Assembly: GCA_022828595.1 (NCBI GenBank)
Contig: JAKGHH010000008.1
Location: 26,652,378-26,716,377, forward strand
Direction of reading: 5' to 3'
DNA from: Nelumbo lutea
Lineage: Eukaryota; Streptophyta; Magnoliopsida; Proteales; Nelumbonaceae
Length of the DNA: 64,000 nt
Under the pieces are notes generated by a model. It ran no database searches. It saw only the letters and a program-made list of their open reading frames with translations, and had not been told where the DNA came from. Shown one piece after another: positions 1-26,321 of the stretch (positions are counted from its first letter, which is position 1; each line of letters starts with the position of its first letter). The translations under genes and the position numbers were made by a program.

Positions 1-760
1 TAAAGAGAGTTACTAATAAAGGCTTTGTGTAGATGCAACCGCAAAAACCAAAATTACAGTTGAGCCCAAAATAATTGATTATTATGTAACCCTTGTACTT
101 TCAAAAAAAAATGCACCCCTTGTGTAGATGAAAAATCTGCCAACCAATTTGTCAATCTCCTTTTCCATTGAAAACTTACTGTCATATTTGTTGTTAGCCA
201 CTTGAATCTTCACAAAGACTCCATATGAGACTAAGCCATTCTCTCTAGTTCCTTCAACCATCCAATTACCAGTTCAGAGTCACCTTCAATTAGCAATCTC
301 TCATTGCTCAACTTTCTAGCAATCTCTGCTACCAGTTTAGAGTCACCTTCAATTTGTTGCCTCAGTACCTCTTGTTTGGCAAGGGGGTCAGCTAAACCAT
401 TTGCATTCCTTGTTGTGCACTTGAATTCAGTATTTGTCTTTAACAATTCTTTCCACTTCCCTTAGAACATGTTTGGGAGTCCATGGGATATGTCTATTGC
501 AGTTTGCCCATGAAATAACTACTTTTGAATCCCCATGTACCTCCACCTGTCTATAACTCAGTTGCTTTGCTAAATGAAGACCTTGCAGCAATGCCAATAA
601 TTCAGGCTTCAGGGAGTTTCCATGCCAATTGGTCCTGAAAATAGAGCCAATATCCTGTTCTCAGAGTTTCTGATTACCTATCCTATTCCTGCCATTACCT
701 GTGTTACCAAGGGGCTCCCATCAAGGTTCAATTTTACTTTGCTTTCTTCTGGGTGTTTCC
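1..760 (-). pseudogene. LINE (L1-type) RNase H domain remnant
   Basis: Reading the minus strand from about 760 downwards gives a decayed plant LINE ORF2 C-terminus. Near 745-715 it reads KLNLDGSPLGN (the first catalytic Asp of RNase H), near 600-540 LLALLQGLHLAKQL and VEVHGDSKVVISW, near 400-370 NANGLADPLAKQ. The end near 1-40 resembles the 3' end of the other LINE remnants here. Stops and frame changes interrupt it. About 61 bp is duplicated inside it: the motif IEGDS(K/E)LV occurs twice (about 270-302 and 331-363). No endonuclease or reverse transcriptase part is present, so it is a 5'-truncated dead copy. Confident as to family, less so as to edges. Confidence 0.7.
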
Positions 761-954
761 TATTTTATTACTATTATGAAGAGGCTAATTTATGCTGCTG
801 GAGTCAGAAGCATTGGGAGAGGGTAGAAACATCAGCAAAGAAGGTTGTATTATCAGGCTCTTCAAAGGAGGAGGTCCAACTGGTGCTTATCGTCTCATGT
901 TTTCTCATTGTGTTTGGCAAGATAAAGATAAATAGGTCATTAATTAGCATAAAT

Positions 955-1030
955 AAAGAGGTGGATTAGTGGTAATTAAGTAATCTGTGAAAATAAGAGG
1001 TCTTGGGTTCAAATCTTGTTAACAACATTT
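955..1030 (+). repeat. Possible tRNA-derived SINE head
   Basis: A box-A-like stretch (TGGATTAGTGG) is followed about 45 bp later by GGTTCAAATC, which fits a pol III B box. Similar heads occur at 21,925-22,035 (+) and about 9,290-9,410 (-). There is no clear tail or target-site duplication, so this is tentative. Confidence 0.25.
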
Positions 1031-1059
1031 TAAAATTTCACTTATGTATGGATCCATGT

Positions 1060-1200
1060 GGTTTCATGAAACCAGGACTGGTTCACCGGTTTTTCGGTTA
1101 AACCGGATGGTCACCTGGTTATTGGGGTGTGATCGAACCGGTCAGTGCCCTGAGTCACGGTTCAACCGGCCAGTCCGATCCGGTTTTCTAAACACTGGAA
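1060..1200. mobile_element. hAT-like MITE remnant rich in AACCGG palindromes
   Basis: About 140 bp is packed with alternating CCGGTT/AACCGG words and bounded by AACCAGGACTGGTT-like and CCAGTCCGATCCGGTT-like ends, which are partly inverted relative to each other. This composition is common in non-autonomous hAT-like elements of plants. No duplication of the target site was recognised. Confidence 0.3.
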
Positions 1201-2338
1201 ATAAGACAAATAGATATATTACTGAAATGCCCTTAACAAAAAATAATTTGACTGCAAAATATATATTTTGAAAATAATTTTGTAATCTGCTTTCACCTCA
1301 ATTTTTTTATAGTTCTGTTGCTTGGCTAGGCTCAGACTATGTAAAACAGCTTCTATCGTCACCCTTGTCATTAGTCAATTGGTCCCAAATACAAGGCCAA
1401 GAGGCCTTTGTCATCTTTGAATACTTTCTAAATAAAACAAAACTCTGAATACTTCCCCTATCTTAGAAGTCCCTGTGTTACTGGTTGAGGATGCTGCATC
1501 AAGGATTGGATGATGTTACCATGGACCTTCTCAGTGTGAAGTCCATTGGATTCATTTCTTTACATATTTTAAGTGTACAAGAATGAGAAATGAAAAAATT
1601 ACAATTGAAAGAATTTATGACATCATATTTTCACTATATGCCATAGTCAATTGGACAAAACTGTGATTGTAAATTCATTAATTTCCTGGACTTGCACATC
1701 GGAAGGGAATCATAGTCAATCAAATTGAACATTTGACCATAGATGACTTTTATCCCTCCTTTATTCATCTGCATTTGAAAGGAACCATAATCAGCGTTTG
1801 GGAATAAGGTTGTAGATGGCTTAGTCCCTAACCTGTTTTGGTAGAGGAACCATAATCAAGCAAGTAGAAGCACCTGGTGGTGGATGGTTTCTTTTCCTCT
1901 ACTTTCTTTCTTACGACTTGCGAGTAAATGAAAGAGAGAAGGAGAACAATATGTAATGTGGAAATATAAGACACATAGGAGATACTTGCCAGAGAGGACT
2001 TCGCTTTTCTCTGTCTTCCTCTTTCTTCCCAAAAACCTCTCTTTATCTTTTATGTTTACTATGGATTTTCTTAGGATTCTCTAGGAGTCTTATCCTCTAA
2101 GACACAACTCTAAGGAGATTAAATAGGGAGTGAGGTAGTTATGCAACTACTCCCTCCCCTTAGGTAAAGGACACCTGGCCTTCCCACTTAAAGAGAGGGA
2201 AGTCCTGTATGGGACACCTCATGTAGTCTTAATGGGTTTAGTTAGCCCACTAGCCAACCCATCTGTTTGGGTTATACATTATTTTAAGTTTATTTGATAT
2301 TATGGGCTTGTTAGGAATTTTCTTTCAACACTGTTAAA

Positions 2339-2439
2339 GTTAGGGAATTAATTCCTTGTTGTAACCCTGACTTGAAAGTTAGGGAATTAATTCCTTCTTA
2401 GCATAAAGAAATATTTAACATTTCTTTATGCTAAGAAGG
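2339..2439. repeat. Direct repeat plus perfect 20-bp-arm hairpin
   Basis: GTTAGGGAATTAATTCCTT occurs at about 2,339-2,357 and again at 2,378-2,396. The second copy runs into an inverted repeat with perfect 20-base arms (2,393-2,412 and 2,420-2,439) and a 7-base loop. It lies just upstream of the first recognisable SR140 exon. Its origin is unknown; it could be a very short foldback element. Confidence 0.6.
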
Positions 2440-2730
2440 CCATAACGGAATGCTGGTCCCAGCTATCTAGAACCTCAAAGTCTTTTTTTTTTTTGGCTGA
2501 ATCTATGATTTGTTGGGATACTAGTTTGGAGACATTTTTGATATATTGGAGGATGTTTTTGACAATGACGTAGAAATGGGAATTTTAGCAGTACTGTGAT
2601 ATATAGCTCATGTGATGGTTGCTTATTTCTTGGAGGTCTAGGTTACTCTCAATTGGGACAGTAAAACAGTTTCTGTTGAAGTAATTGCTTTGTTCTTGTG
2701 AAATGGAAGTCTAATTTTTTTTCTTTTCAG

Positions 2731-17232
<14,502 letters not shown>

Positions 17233-18666
17233 AGGAGACAACCTCGTAGAATAGTTGCTTCTCCGGAATCAACTTGAAACTAAATTTGAGATGTTCTTCC
17301 AGTATTAAGAAAAATCCTTGAGTAAATAAGTATCGGGATGAAGCTTTGGTGTATTTTTTGGTTGGGGTGTGGTGGGGCGGTATTGTAGGCATTTTCAAAG
17401 ATGGCCTGCAAAGGAGAATGAGCACTGGAAGCAGCACACAGCAGCCATATTTTTTTTATTGGAGCTTGGTTTTATCAATTGGAACGCCGAAATTTGATGA
17501 GGGAAGGGCAGCTTGAGTGATGCAAGGAAACCTTCGTTGATGATGATAAGATAAAATGTCGATATTTTGATTCCATCTCCAGTGGTTTCTCCATTCAATG
17601 AGCTCAAAGTATCCACTCTAAGCACCAGAAACGAGTGATTGTAGAACATCTTGTTTCAACCTTTCTTTTAAGTTTTTGGCAGATTAAAATTGTAGATAAG
17701 TCCACTTGGCGCCTCAATTAAGTTGACAATGGTGAACTATCAGAGGATTATGTTATGCATTGTAGAAGCCACATTTTTAGTTAGAATTATGCTAGTATGA
17801 CCTCTTTTAATCATATGAGGGTGTGATGTCATAGTCAGAACATTGTAGGACTGGTTTTCCCTTAACCTCTCTTAGCTGTAATTGATTCGGATTTTGATCT
17901 AGTTGTTGCAGTGAATACTATTCTGTTGGAGCAATTTACTTAATGGGATAATCAAGACTTTCCTATCTGATTCTTACATTATTTTGATGTGCTCCCAGGC
18001 AGGGCACCTTTTTTTTTCCTGCACTGATTTTGACCTATTAAACTGATTGTTGTGAGCTGTATTCTTCTTGCTGACTACAAGAGTTTCCTGACTGTCCAAA
18101 TCTATGCCTTTAGTGGTTGTATTTTTGGCCAAAGGACAAACTTTCTTGTCCCTATTCAAGCATTTCCTTAGTTTAGTATTTAATGTGGGATGATCGCCTT
18201 ACCGTGGCATGCAACTTTGGGGGCATGGTTTAAATGTTGGATTTTGTGGTTGCCGACCCATTGGCTGTGATTCCTTGTACTGACCCTATGTTCATTATAA
18301 TTTTTTGTTTTATTTGGTTTTATCTTTTTTGGTTGAATGTAATTTTAGTAAATCTTTCAGGGTTTAGATTTGGGGGATCTGCAACCCCAAAATTGCATGG
18401 TATGATACCAAGACTGAAGACTAACAAAGCATATATATGAACTCTCTAATAAGACTAACGGAATCTGGTTGAAAGGGGATGGGAATTCATAAACGAATGG
18501 TTGCCAACCTACCTTTTTGATTTTTGAGTTAAAAATACTTCCTTTTATTCTGTTATTTTGCCAAATTATGACAATTTTGACAATGGGCAAAGTTAAAACA
18601 TCGATAGCGTATTATTTTTTGCTTGGAATGTATACTCTTTTCTATACTTTTGGAACATTAAGAACG
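17233..18666. other. SR140 3' flank, no further gene seen
   Basis: The 3' UTR must begin at 17,233, but no single polyadenylation site stands out. Only short chance reading frames occur up to the MITE at 18,675. Confidence 0.5.
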
Positions 18667-18674
18667 CTTTCACA

Positions 18675-19132
18675 TAGGGGTGCAACTTGGGCGGGCCTAG
18701 ACTGAGCCCGAACTGCCTTGGTCCAAAGTTTTATATGGGTTTAGTTTGGATTATCTTGGCCTGGATTCGGGCCCAAGAAGTTGGGCTTTTTTTTTGGGCT
18801 GGGTCTAGGTTTAGCCCTTAGCCCGAACCTGGCATGAGTTTGGCCCAATTATATATATACATATATTTGTATGTATATACATTTGTATAAATATTTACCT
18901 ACATACATATTTATATAAATGTATATATACATATAATTTTAGAGTGGTTTCATTGATCAGCCTGAGCCTAGCCCAGGCCTGAGCCCAACCTGAATGCATC
19001 AAATTACACTGTGGGTTGGGAAGATCAGGCTTGACCTCAGGCTTGGTTTGTGCTCGGGCCTTAAGTCCAAATTTTAGGGTCAGGCTTAGGTTGACCGTAA
19101 ACCCGGCCCAACCCATCCAACTTGCACCCCTA
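18675..19132. mobile_element. hAT-type MITE, copy 1
   Basis: The 458-bp element has inverted ends TAGGGGTGCAA / TTGCACCCCTA and near-identical 8-bp flanks CTTTCACA (18667-18674) and TTTTCACA (19133-19140), as expected of hAT insertions. The body has GC-rich arms full of GGCCCAA/GAGCCC words around an AT-rich core of TATATACATA words. It has no coding capacity. A second copy is at 32,045-32,518. Confidence 0.85.
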
Positions 19133-19149
19133 TTTTCACAAGTCTTACA

Positions 19150-19845
19150 AATATATTAATGATATTAGGTGTGATTTTGAAAATCAGGATACACTTAGTA
19201 ATAATAGGAGTGTTAATCATGATACATTTAAGATTGGACCAAGAGATAACTCAATGTGACCATTTTCAGTATCTTGGTTCAACAATTCATAACAAGGGAG
19301 AGATTGAGGAGCAAGTCACAGAGAGAATTACAGCAGGTTGGGCAAAATGGAGGGGTGCATTTAGACTTTTCTGTGATACGGGAATAATACTTATTAAAAG
19401 GAAAATTTCTATAAAATAATTGTAAGGCCTAGCTATGTTGTATGGAGTAGTGTACAGTAAAAAAAATCATGATAAAAAAAGAATGTGGTAGAAATATGAA
19501 TAGTAAGATGGATGAGTGGAAAAATTAGAAATGTTAGGATTAGGAATGAAGTCATCTATAGAAATTGAGTAACTTCAATAAGTGATAAGATGAGAAAGTG
19601 CAAGCTAAGATGGTTTGGTCACATGCATAGAAAACCACAAACATCTCTAATTAGAAGTGATTTTTTACAAGTTGAAGGGGTTAGAAGAGCGGGGGTAAAC
19701 CAAAAAGACATTGGTAGAAGTAGTAAAAAATGATTTAAGCACTAATAATTTAATAGTGGATAAGGTTTTAAATAGAATGGATTGATGAAACAAGATTCAT
19801 GTAGCCGACTCCATATAGTTGGGATTGAGGCATGTATGATGAAAT
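19150..19845 (+). pseudogene. RTE-type LINE 3' remnant
   Basis: The frame at 19,159-19,419 reads FQYLGSTIHNKGEIEEQVTE and WAKWRGAFRLFCD, and further broken frames give KMRKCKLRWFGHMHRKP near 19,590. This is the C-terminal part of a plant RTE-clade reverse transcriptase. The end reads CATGTAGCCGACTCCATATA then GTTGGGATTGAGGC, characteristic of plant RTE 3' ends. Several stops show it is dead. Confidence 0.75.
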
Positions 19846-19929
19846 ATGAATTGGAAAATATATGAATAATGTAAAAATAGAAAATGAAACATGTAATTTT
19901 ATATTATACTAGCAAATGTGTAGGTTGCA

Positions 19930-21210
19930 CATGATATTTTAGGTGATGATGATACTAATAATATGTTTCCCTTTGTATAAAAATAATTCTTGTTTATCAT
20001 ACTTATTTTTGTTTAATATGATTGATAAGGTCTTGGAAATCAACATTGGGGGCAGCCTCTCAAACATGATGTCTAAATGTTGTCCTAATGAGCCAACCCT
20101 CAACACAGGACACAAAAAGAAGAATTTACTCTTCCACCCATAGATGAAAGATGGGAAATTGTCCAATATCTTCTAGGTACGAGCCATGAAGTGTCACCCT
20201 TCAGCTGTTGGGTGGGTTCTCAGGCAGAGTAACACTTTGAAAAGTTTATGATTGACACTTACACCTTGTAAGTGGTGTTTGGAGACAGTTGACTTGATGG
20301 TGATCTCATATTAGTTCAAAACCTCTTAGATTAGGGGATGGAAATGATGTTTTAATCTGGCTTGGAGCTTCTCCTTCATGGTAGGTCCAAGGTCTGTCTC
20401 CGGCCTCAGGGATTCAATCAGTCGAAGAGATGGTATTGTTGACGTATTCTCTCTACATCCATGGGTCATAGGTTGCTCTCCAACTTTAATATAGCTTAGC
20501 TTCATTGGGTACGATAACCTTGGCAACCACAGGAATTGTTTCACTCTCTACTTGGGCTAGACTACTAACCTCGTCCGCCTTGACTCATGGTGACCTAGGT
20601 TTACACATACAAACCTCTCCACCTTGAAGGAGTGCTAACTTGAGGTCCTAGTCTTGGACTCCAAGACCTCAAGTTAGGAGAAGGAGAAGAGAAACTACCA
20701 AGGGCTCACCTCTGAGCTCTGACCATTATGACTTCGAGCGGTGTTCCATCTCATTTAATGCTCGGGTAACACTCGGCCATGTGGTACTAGTCTTTATTGA
20801 GGCACACACTCAATGCTATTCGATGTGAGGAGATGTTACAAACCCTTTCAATGCTACATTTACCGTCGACTTACCTATAAATAGGCTAAGAAGCAAGAAG
20901 TATCCTCTCTTACGCTCTTTGTTACTCTCACACTAGCACTTTATATTCACCTTGGCACCTTAGCTAACTTGCCCACAAAGTCTTTGCCATTGGGACCATA
21001 CCCTAGGGCCTCTAATGAATTTATATTTGTGCCCCATAACGTCTCACAACACATCTTCGTCATGTATTGGGAATATCTGTGCACCATAATGTTTCATAGC
21101 ACATCATCTTTTAATATAAATAATGATGTCATCATCGGAAGATGTTCTCAATACACGGTGGGGATGTGCTGTGGGACGTTGTGGGTGCTCCCTTGTGGGG
21201 CACAGATCTA
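19930..21210. other. Possible Ty3/gypsy remnant (antisense ORF piece and LTR-like DNA)
   Basis: The minus-strand frame 20,166-19,939 contains SFIYGWKSKFFFLCP, loosely like plant gypsy-associated antisense proteins. The stretch after about 20,560 looks like an LTR: it has a TATA-like CTATAAATAGG at about 20,876 followed by a C/T-rich leader. An inverted repeat with 12-base arms (TAACTTGAGGTC at about 20,637; GACCTCAAGTTA at about 20,665) lies inside. No boundaries were found, so this is tentative. Confidence 0.3.
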
Positions 21211-21924
21211 AAGTGGCCTCTAACATCCTTTTGTTCTTGTAGGTGGGTCTCACAACTAGTATTAGCTATAAAATCCCTTTTTTACACTTATTGTGAAATC
21301 TGGTAGCAACACTCAATATGAATTTCTAGGGGTACAAGGTACTTTAGAATAAACCAGGGGTATCAATGAGTTAGTTCTACTCGACTGATTCACCCAATCG
21401 AACTGATTATAATGGTTCTAGTTCATGCTTGTTTTGAACCAATTCAAGTCTAAACTGATTATTATTTTTTAATAATATAAGAAGGTTTTCTAGTTTTCTT
21501 GTAATTTTATTATATTTTGTCTAAAAGGGTAAATTAGATAGATAAGATATAAGATAATTTTGCTTAATAATAGTTGATTTATTAACATTATATATAATTT
21601 ACTATTTTAGTATCATTGTCATTAAAAGTTTTACTTTTAAAAATCAAAGTTTAAATTGTTATATTCACATACCCACCAGTTAGACAAGAACATGGTTTCA
21701 TTTCTAGGTCATTTTTAATTTGTTTATTCTATTTTTGTCATTAACAAAATACTTTGCATATATCATATTGTTTTTATTTGACATGACAATATATAATATC
21801 AGAAGATGTGCCAAAGTTTTTACAATTTTCATTATTTTTATATTTCTAAAGTTTAAACATTTAATTATGGCATCATGTATCCATTTGTTTGACCCAAATG
21901 GTTTTGCAAGGTGCCAACCAACTG
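21211..21924. other. AT-rich intergenic DNA, nothing recognised
   Basis: Only short chance reading frames occur here. A decayed stretch near 21,355-21,425 (GGGGTATCAATGAG onward) resembles terminal sequence of short hAT-like elements but could not be delimited. Confidence 0.4.
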
Positions 21925-22035
21925 ATTGGTAAGGTCTCTTTCTGGTCATAGCGGAGACTTGGAATCAAATCTTGCCTGCACCTAGGTTACCCCCACCCTG
22001 CATTGTAGCCCTTCAAAAGAAATAAAAAAAAGGTT
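21925..22035 (+). repeat. SINE-like sequence with A-rich tail
   Basis: The box-A-like region (CTGATTGGTAAGGTCT) and box-B-like region (GGAATCAAATC) are about 35 bp apart. They are followed by a short body and a tail ending AAAAGAAATAAAAAAAAGG. The head resembles the minus strand of 9,290-9,410. The family is not identified. Confidence 0.4.
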
Positions 22036-22499
22036 AAACTACTCAATTGCCATCCAAAAGAAATAATTTTGTTTCAGTTTTAAAAATATAGGTTTTTTAC
22101 ACTATTAAAAGTAGGGATCATTTACTAAATCAGCCCCTATATAGCTAACACCTACCTTATAGTTTATCTATTACTGAAACACCCCCTCTACTTTGCAACC
22201 ACTTATTGCTAGTTCTCTTAGACAAAAGTGCAAAATGAAACTTTTAACACTAATATCAATTCAACCAAAATAATTAAAAGAAAAGAAATAACTGAAATGT
22301 CAATTTGGATTAACATAAGATAAAAAATAAAATAGACAATAATTGGAAAAATAACACAAAAGAATAAGAAATATAAGATAAATTAGTGTAATTCACTAAT
22401 TCTGCAAGTAAACCTTTCAAAAAGAAGATAAAATATTTAACAACAATTTAAAAATAAATTTGAATAATTTTTCAAAATTACACAAACCCATCTGACATT

Positions 22500-22520
22500 G
22501 GGGATGGGGCGGGGATGGGG
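22500..22520 (+). other. G-quadruplex motif
   Basis: Four runs of GGGG are separated by AT, C and AT within 21 bases, in otherwise very AT-rich DNA. Another GGGATGGGG lies about 35 bp downstream. The pattern fits a four-tetrad intramolecular G-quadruplex. Confidence 0.75.
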
Positions 22521-25237
22521 TAGAGTGTTTTGACTACAGGGTCGGAGTAGGGATGGGGTGCCTAGCCCCATTGCCATTTTTATATAATTATTAATTATTA
22601 GTGAAATTAATAAAGATATTAGTTTTTGTAATTATTTTTATTTATTTTAAGCTAATCAAAATTTTATTTAAAAATAATGAAAATAATAATAGTTGTTAAA
22701 ATTGCTACAAATGATTAATTAAATTAAATTTATTAGAAAATATTGATTCATACTAAATTAATAATAATTATATTTTGTATATCAACATTAAATGAAAAAC
22801 ATAATTATTAAAATTTTAGATATTAACAATAACTTTGAATACTTTTTAATTAACTAATAGTAAATTTTAATTAATAATTTATCAATTAATTAATAATGAA
22901 TAAAATTATTCAATCTTTCAAATTTTCTTTGCATACATGGGTCCTAACTAAAATGGAGGGGTGCCAACAGGACCAAAAAGTGTCATTACCGCGTGGACTT
23001 AGTGCCTGTTTGGCAAGTCTTTTTCAGAACATCAGTTGTTTGATTTGATGGTTAAAAGACTAGGTGAGCTTTTGCAAATAGATCTTGGAAGACCAAAGAC
23101 TGTTTGGTTGAAACATTTTTCATAGATCTCCGAAAAGACCATGAGAGCTGGAAAACCGTTTGATAATGTGATGAAAAATATGAGTTATGTATTTATGAAT
23201 GTCTCATGTATGGGCCAGCAAACCATTCATTTAACACATGTGGAGCCCAGATATAGGTCTAAATATGGATTTCATAGTTGCGGCCCCATGTGCACTCACC
23301 ATAAATGGGCCCCACGTTAAGTCCACCTATGCATATCCTTCACTATGAAGTACACAAATATCTTTTTAAGGTAGGCCCCATATACATTTCAAAATATATA
23401 TAATACGTAATATGGACCCTACAAACATTTCAATATATGCATAATTCATAATATAGGCCCCACATGCAATTCCAACTATGTATATCCTTCATAGCTTGGT
23501 TATTCACAGAAAAAAAGAACAATCATAAAAGTAGTTTGAATCATTCAAAGTCCAACATACAAAGCTAATTCAAATTTCCAAACCAATAGAGTTTTAGCCT
23601 GTAAACAAATGCAAGTTGAAGGGATGCTGTTGTTAATTATCTATTCACATAAAATACGTTCTAATATACTTTGAATTCTTATAATAAAATAGCATTTTAT
23701 CAAAAAAATAGTTTATTCTTCTTCACTAATAACAATAATAATAATAGGATGGCTATCAATAATATGTTATAGCCTAACCAAATTTGAAACAATCTTGAAT
23801 TGTCTCCTTTCCTAAACCCAGAGCATCCAAATGCTAAAGTAAACAAGTGAAAATGACAGGATAACTATCAACTTCCTCATCCACTCAAAACCCACCTACC
23901 CACACCCAAACCCACACCCACAATCACATAGAAAGTGGCTTATCAATCAAGGAGGCATTAAGTTCTAATTACAGCCCAGGAAATCCACCATCTCTTTGTG
24001 CAATGGAAAATCCTCATCACTTTTGACACTATTAAAAGAGAGTGCTGATGCGGAATGGACTTAAGTAGGCAAACATTAGACAATAATGAAAATGCTCAAA
24101 ATTTTTTGAAAATCAGGGAATCGCAGTGAAAACTTGGGGACAAAACAACAATTTAGGTGAAAATCAAGGAGGATAATAGGGCAACAGTTTTGGTCGGACT
24201 GGAAGCTGTAGGTCGGCTTAAGGGGTTCCAGACGAATAAGGGTTTATACTATAACAGCATCAATAAGAGATGAAGAGGGAAAATGGGGTTGTACCTGTCT
24301 TGTTAGCAAGTTTTCAAACCCTCAATTCTAGCAAGTTACCCTCGATGGTATACTTACAAAAAGGAGAGAAAGATTAGCCTATGGGAAGAAGAAGAGGAAG
24401 AAAAGATTAGACAGATTGACAATGGTGGAACTGAGAGTTAGGGCTTGAAACTACTACAAGTTTTGGTCAAAGGATTTGGATTTTCTCACAAGTGTATACA
24501 TCGTGCCACACGTTTGAAGAAAACAGAAAATCACAAAAGTTTCATTTCAAATTTCCCAAAAAATTCCAAATTCGGGCTTTTCTTGTCTTTTGCAGACTGC
24601 ATCTTTTTTCGAATAAATCTATCATTTATCAAACAGAAAAGGCTCAAAATTCGGACTTCTGACCACAGCCGGAAGCTGTGCGTACAGATTTGCCAAATAT
24701 GGCCTTAGTCAATAAAACATAACAAATACACAAGTCACAATAGTGTTATTTCCATCCACTTTGAAGTCAATGAAACATGACAAATACACAACATACAATA
24801 ATGTCATTATAACCGTGGGTGGGACCACAAAATGTCATTACCGTGGCCCCCCCAATGCAATTTTCGGTGGAGAGATGGAGCTGAAGTGCGGTCAACACCA
24901 CAAAACTTGTTTGAATACTATTAATGCTATTATAATTCTGTACGTGCTTCTACGGTTCGAATTTAATTTAATTCGTTCATATTCCAACTCCCTGTCCAAT
25001 CCAATTCCTGTACTATGAAATGGTATTCTATATTTTTGCATATTAATTACAGTCCAATCATCAGACAATACATGTATTAATTTTCTTGATCACTTTTTTT
25101 TTTTTGTTTTTTTCCTTTTTGATTCGTGCTACTGAGTCAAACAAAGTTTTGAGTTGGATCAATTAGGTCATGGGCTCATGGTCTCTTAAGGGTGCCATCA
25201 ATGAAATAAAGACTGTTCACTTGTCACCACTAGAATT
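22521..25237. other. AT-rich intergenic DNA, no gene recognised
   Basis: The stretch 22,577-22,900 is almost pure A/T. At 23,005-23,170 a GTGCCTGTTTGGCAAG start looks like the end of a MITE. The rest has no coding signal that I recognise; the frames at 24,445-24,708 and 24,743-25,018 look like chance. Confidence 0.4.
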
Positions 25238-25240
25238 TTA

Positions 25241-25377
25241 GGCTATGTTTGATTTAAAGAAAAAGAATAGAAAAAGAAAGAGAAATACAGAAAAACATAT
25301 ACAAGATTTAAAAAGATATTCTTTTCTTTCCTTTCCTTTTCTTTCTTTATTTTTTTTTCTTCAAACCAAACATAAAC
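25241..25377. mobile_element. Tourist-like MITE (137 bp)
   Basis: The ends GGCTATGTTTGATTTAAAG and CTTCAAACCAAACATAAAC are imperfect inverted repeats, bounded by TTA on both sides (25238-25240, 25378-25380), the 3-bp duplication of PIF/Harbinger elements. The arms are purine-rich on the left and pyrimidine-rich on the right, giving a long foldback. Confidence 0.75.
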
Positions 25378-25380
25378 TTA

Positions 25381-26321
25381 AGGTGTATGACATCTAATTA
25401 GCATAGCATCTAATTGGGTCAGGTGAAAGTAGTAATGCATTCGTTGGCCATTGGATCCCGGCTATACAATAGATGTGGGATTAAATTTACAGCTTGATTG
25501 GACCACTGAAAATAAGTTCAATAGTGCATTCAAACAAGTAACCTCTTTGGTTGTACACCGTCCAAATACAAGCATGCCAATACACAAAAAAGAGATGGTT
25601 TAGCTTGAGAAATGGAGATAAAAGACACCCTTGTGCCTTGTTCACTTGTTTCAGGTTCTCCATTCATAAGGATAGCAACTATACAATTCTCGATGTGTGT
25701 ACAAAATGATTGTGAGAAACCAGCGAGAGAAGTGTCCAGAAGTAGAAAGTCTCATTCTACTCGATAATAAGCTTTTGATTGATCAGGTTACAGTAATAAG
25801 AATTGAAAATGTTTCCTTCGTTTTTTTCATAGAAACAACGTACAACCTTTTGGGTAATAATGTTGTATATAATTTGGGGATCCAATGAAAAGACATTCTG
25901 GATTGGACCAATAATCTTAGATAGCAACAACTTCATTTGATTGACGATTATTTTAACAATCACTTTGTATGAAACATTGAGAAGACTAATGGGCCTTGTA
26001 GTGCTTCAGCAACAGGTCATTCATTATTTCACTACTTCTTCTGATTCAACATTTCATCTTTTTGTTTTTGATCACTTCTATCTTTCCCATAAGTCCAACC
26101 TGCTCTCTATATCTTGATCATGCCGTTCGGATACGTTTCGGAAAGTTTGGTCGATTCTAACCAGCTCAACAATGGATCAAGAAATCGACGGAGTTTTAAT
26201 TTAGCACCAATAATTTGCAGAGACCAGGATTTCCAATAACCAATATTTCTCTAGTTTAATGCATGTAGATTTATTAACTACTAAGCGTGTATGTTTTTTT
26301 TTCTGTAATACCCCCCTGCAG
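25381..26321. other. Upstream of the receptor-like protein gene; no first exon recognised
   Basis: No signal peptide or N-terminal LRR cap (with its cysteine pair) could be found here, although the gene at 26,322 begins mid-protein. The frames at 25,697-25,888 and 26,201-26,476 (minus) are not recognisable. Confidence 0.4.

Noticed and set aside
622..969. Plus-strand 115-codon frame
   Set aside because: It is antisense to the LINE RNase H remnant and has no recognisable motif.
20637..20676. Inverted repeat TAACTTGAGGTC considered as a miRNA precursor
   Set aside because: Arms of only 12 perfect bases in LTR-like repetitive DNA, with no other supporting feature.
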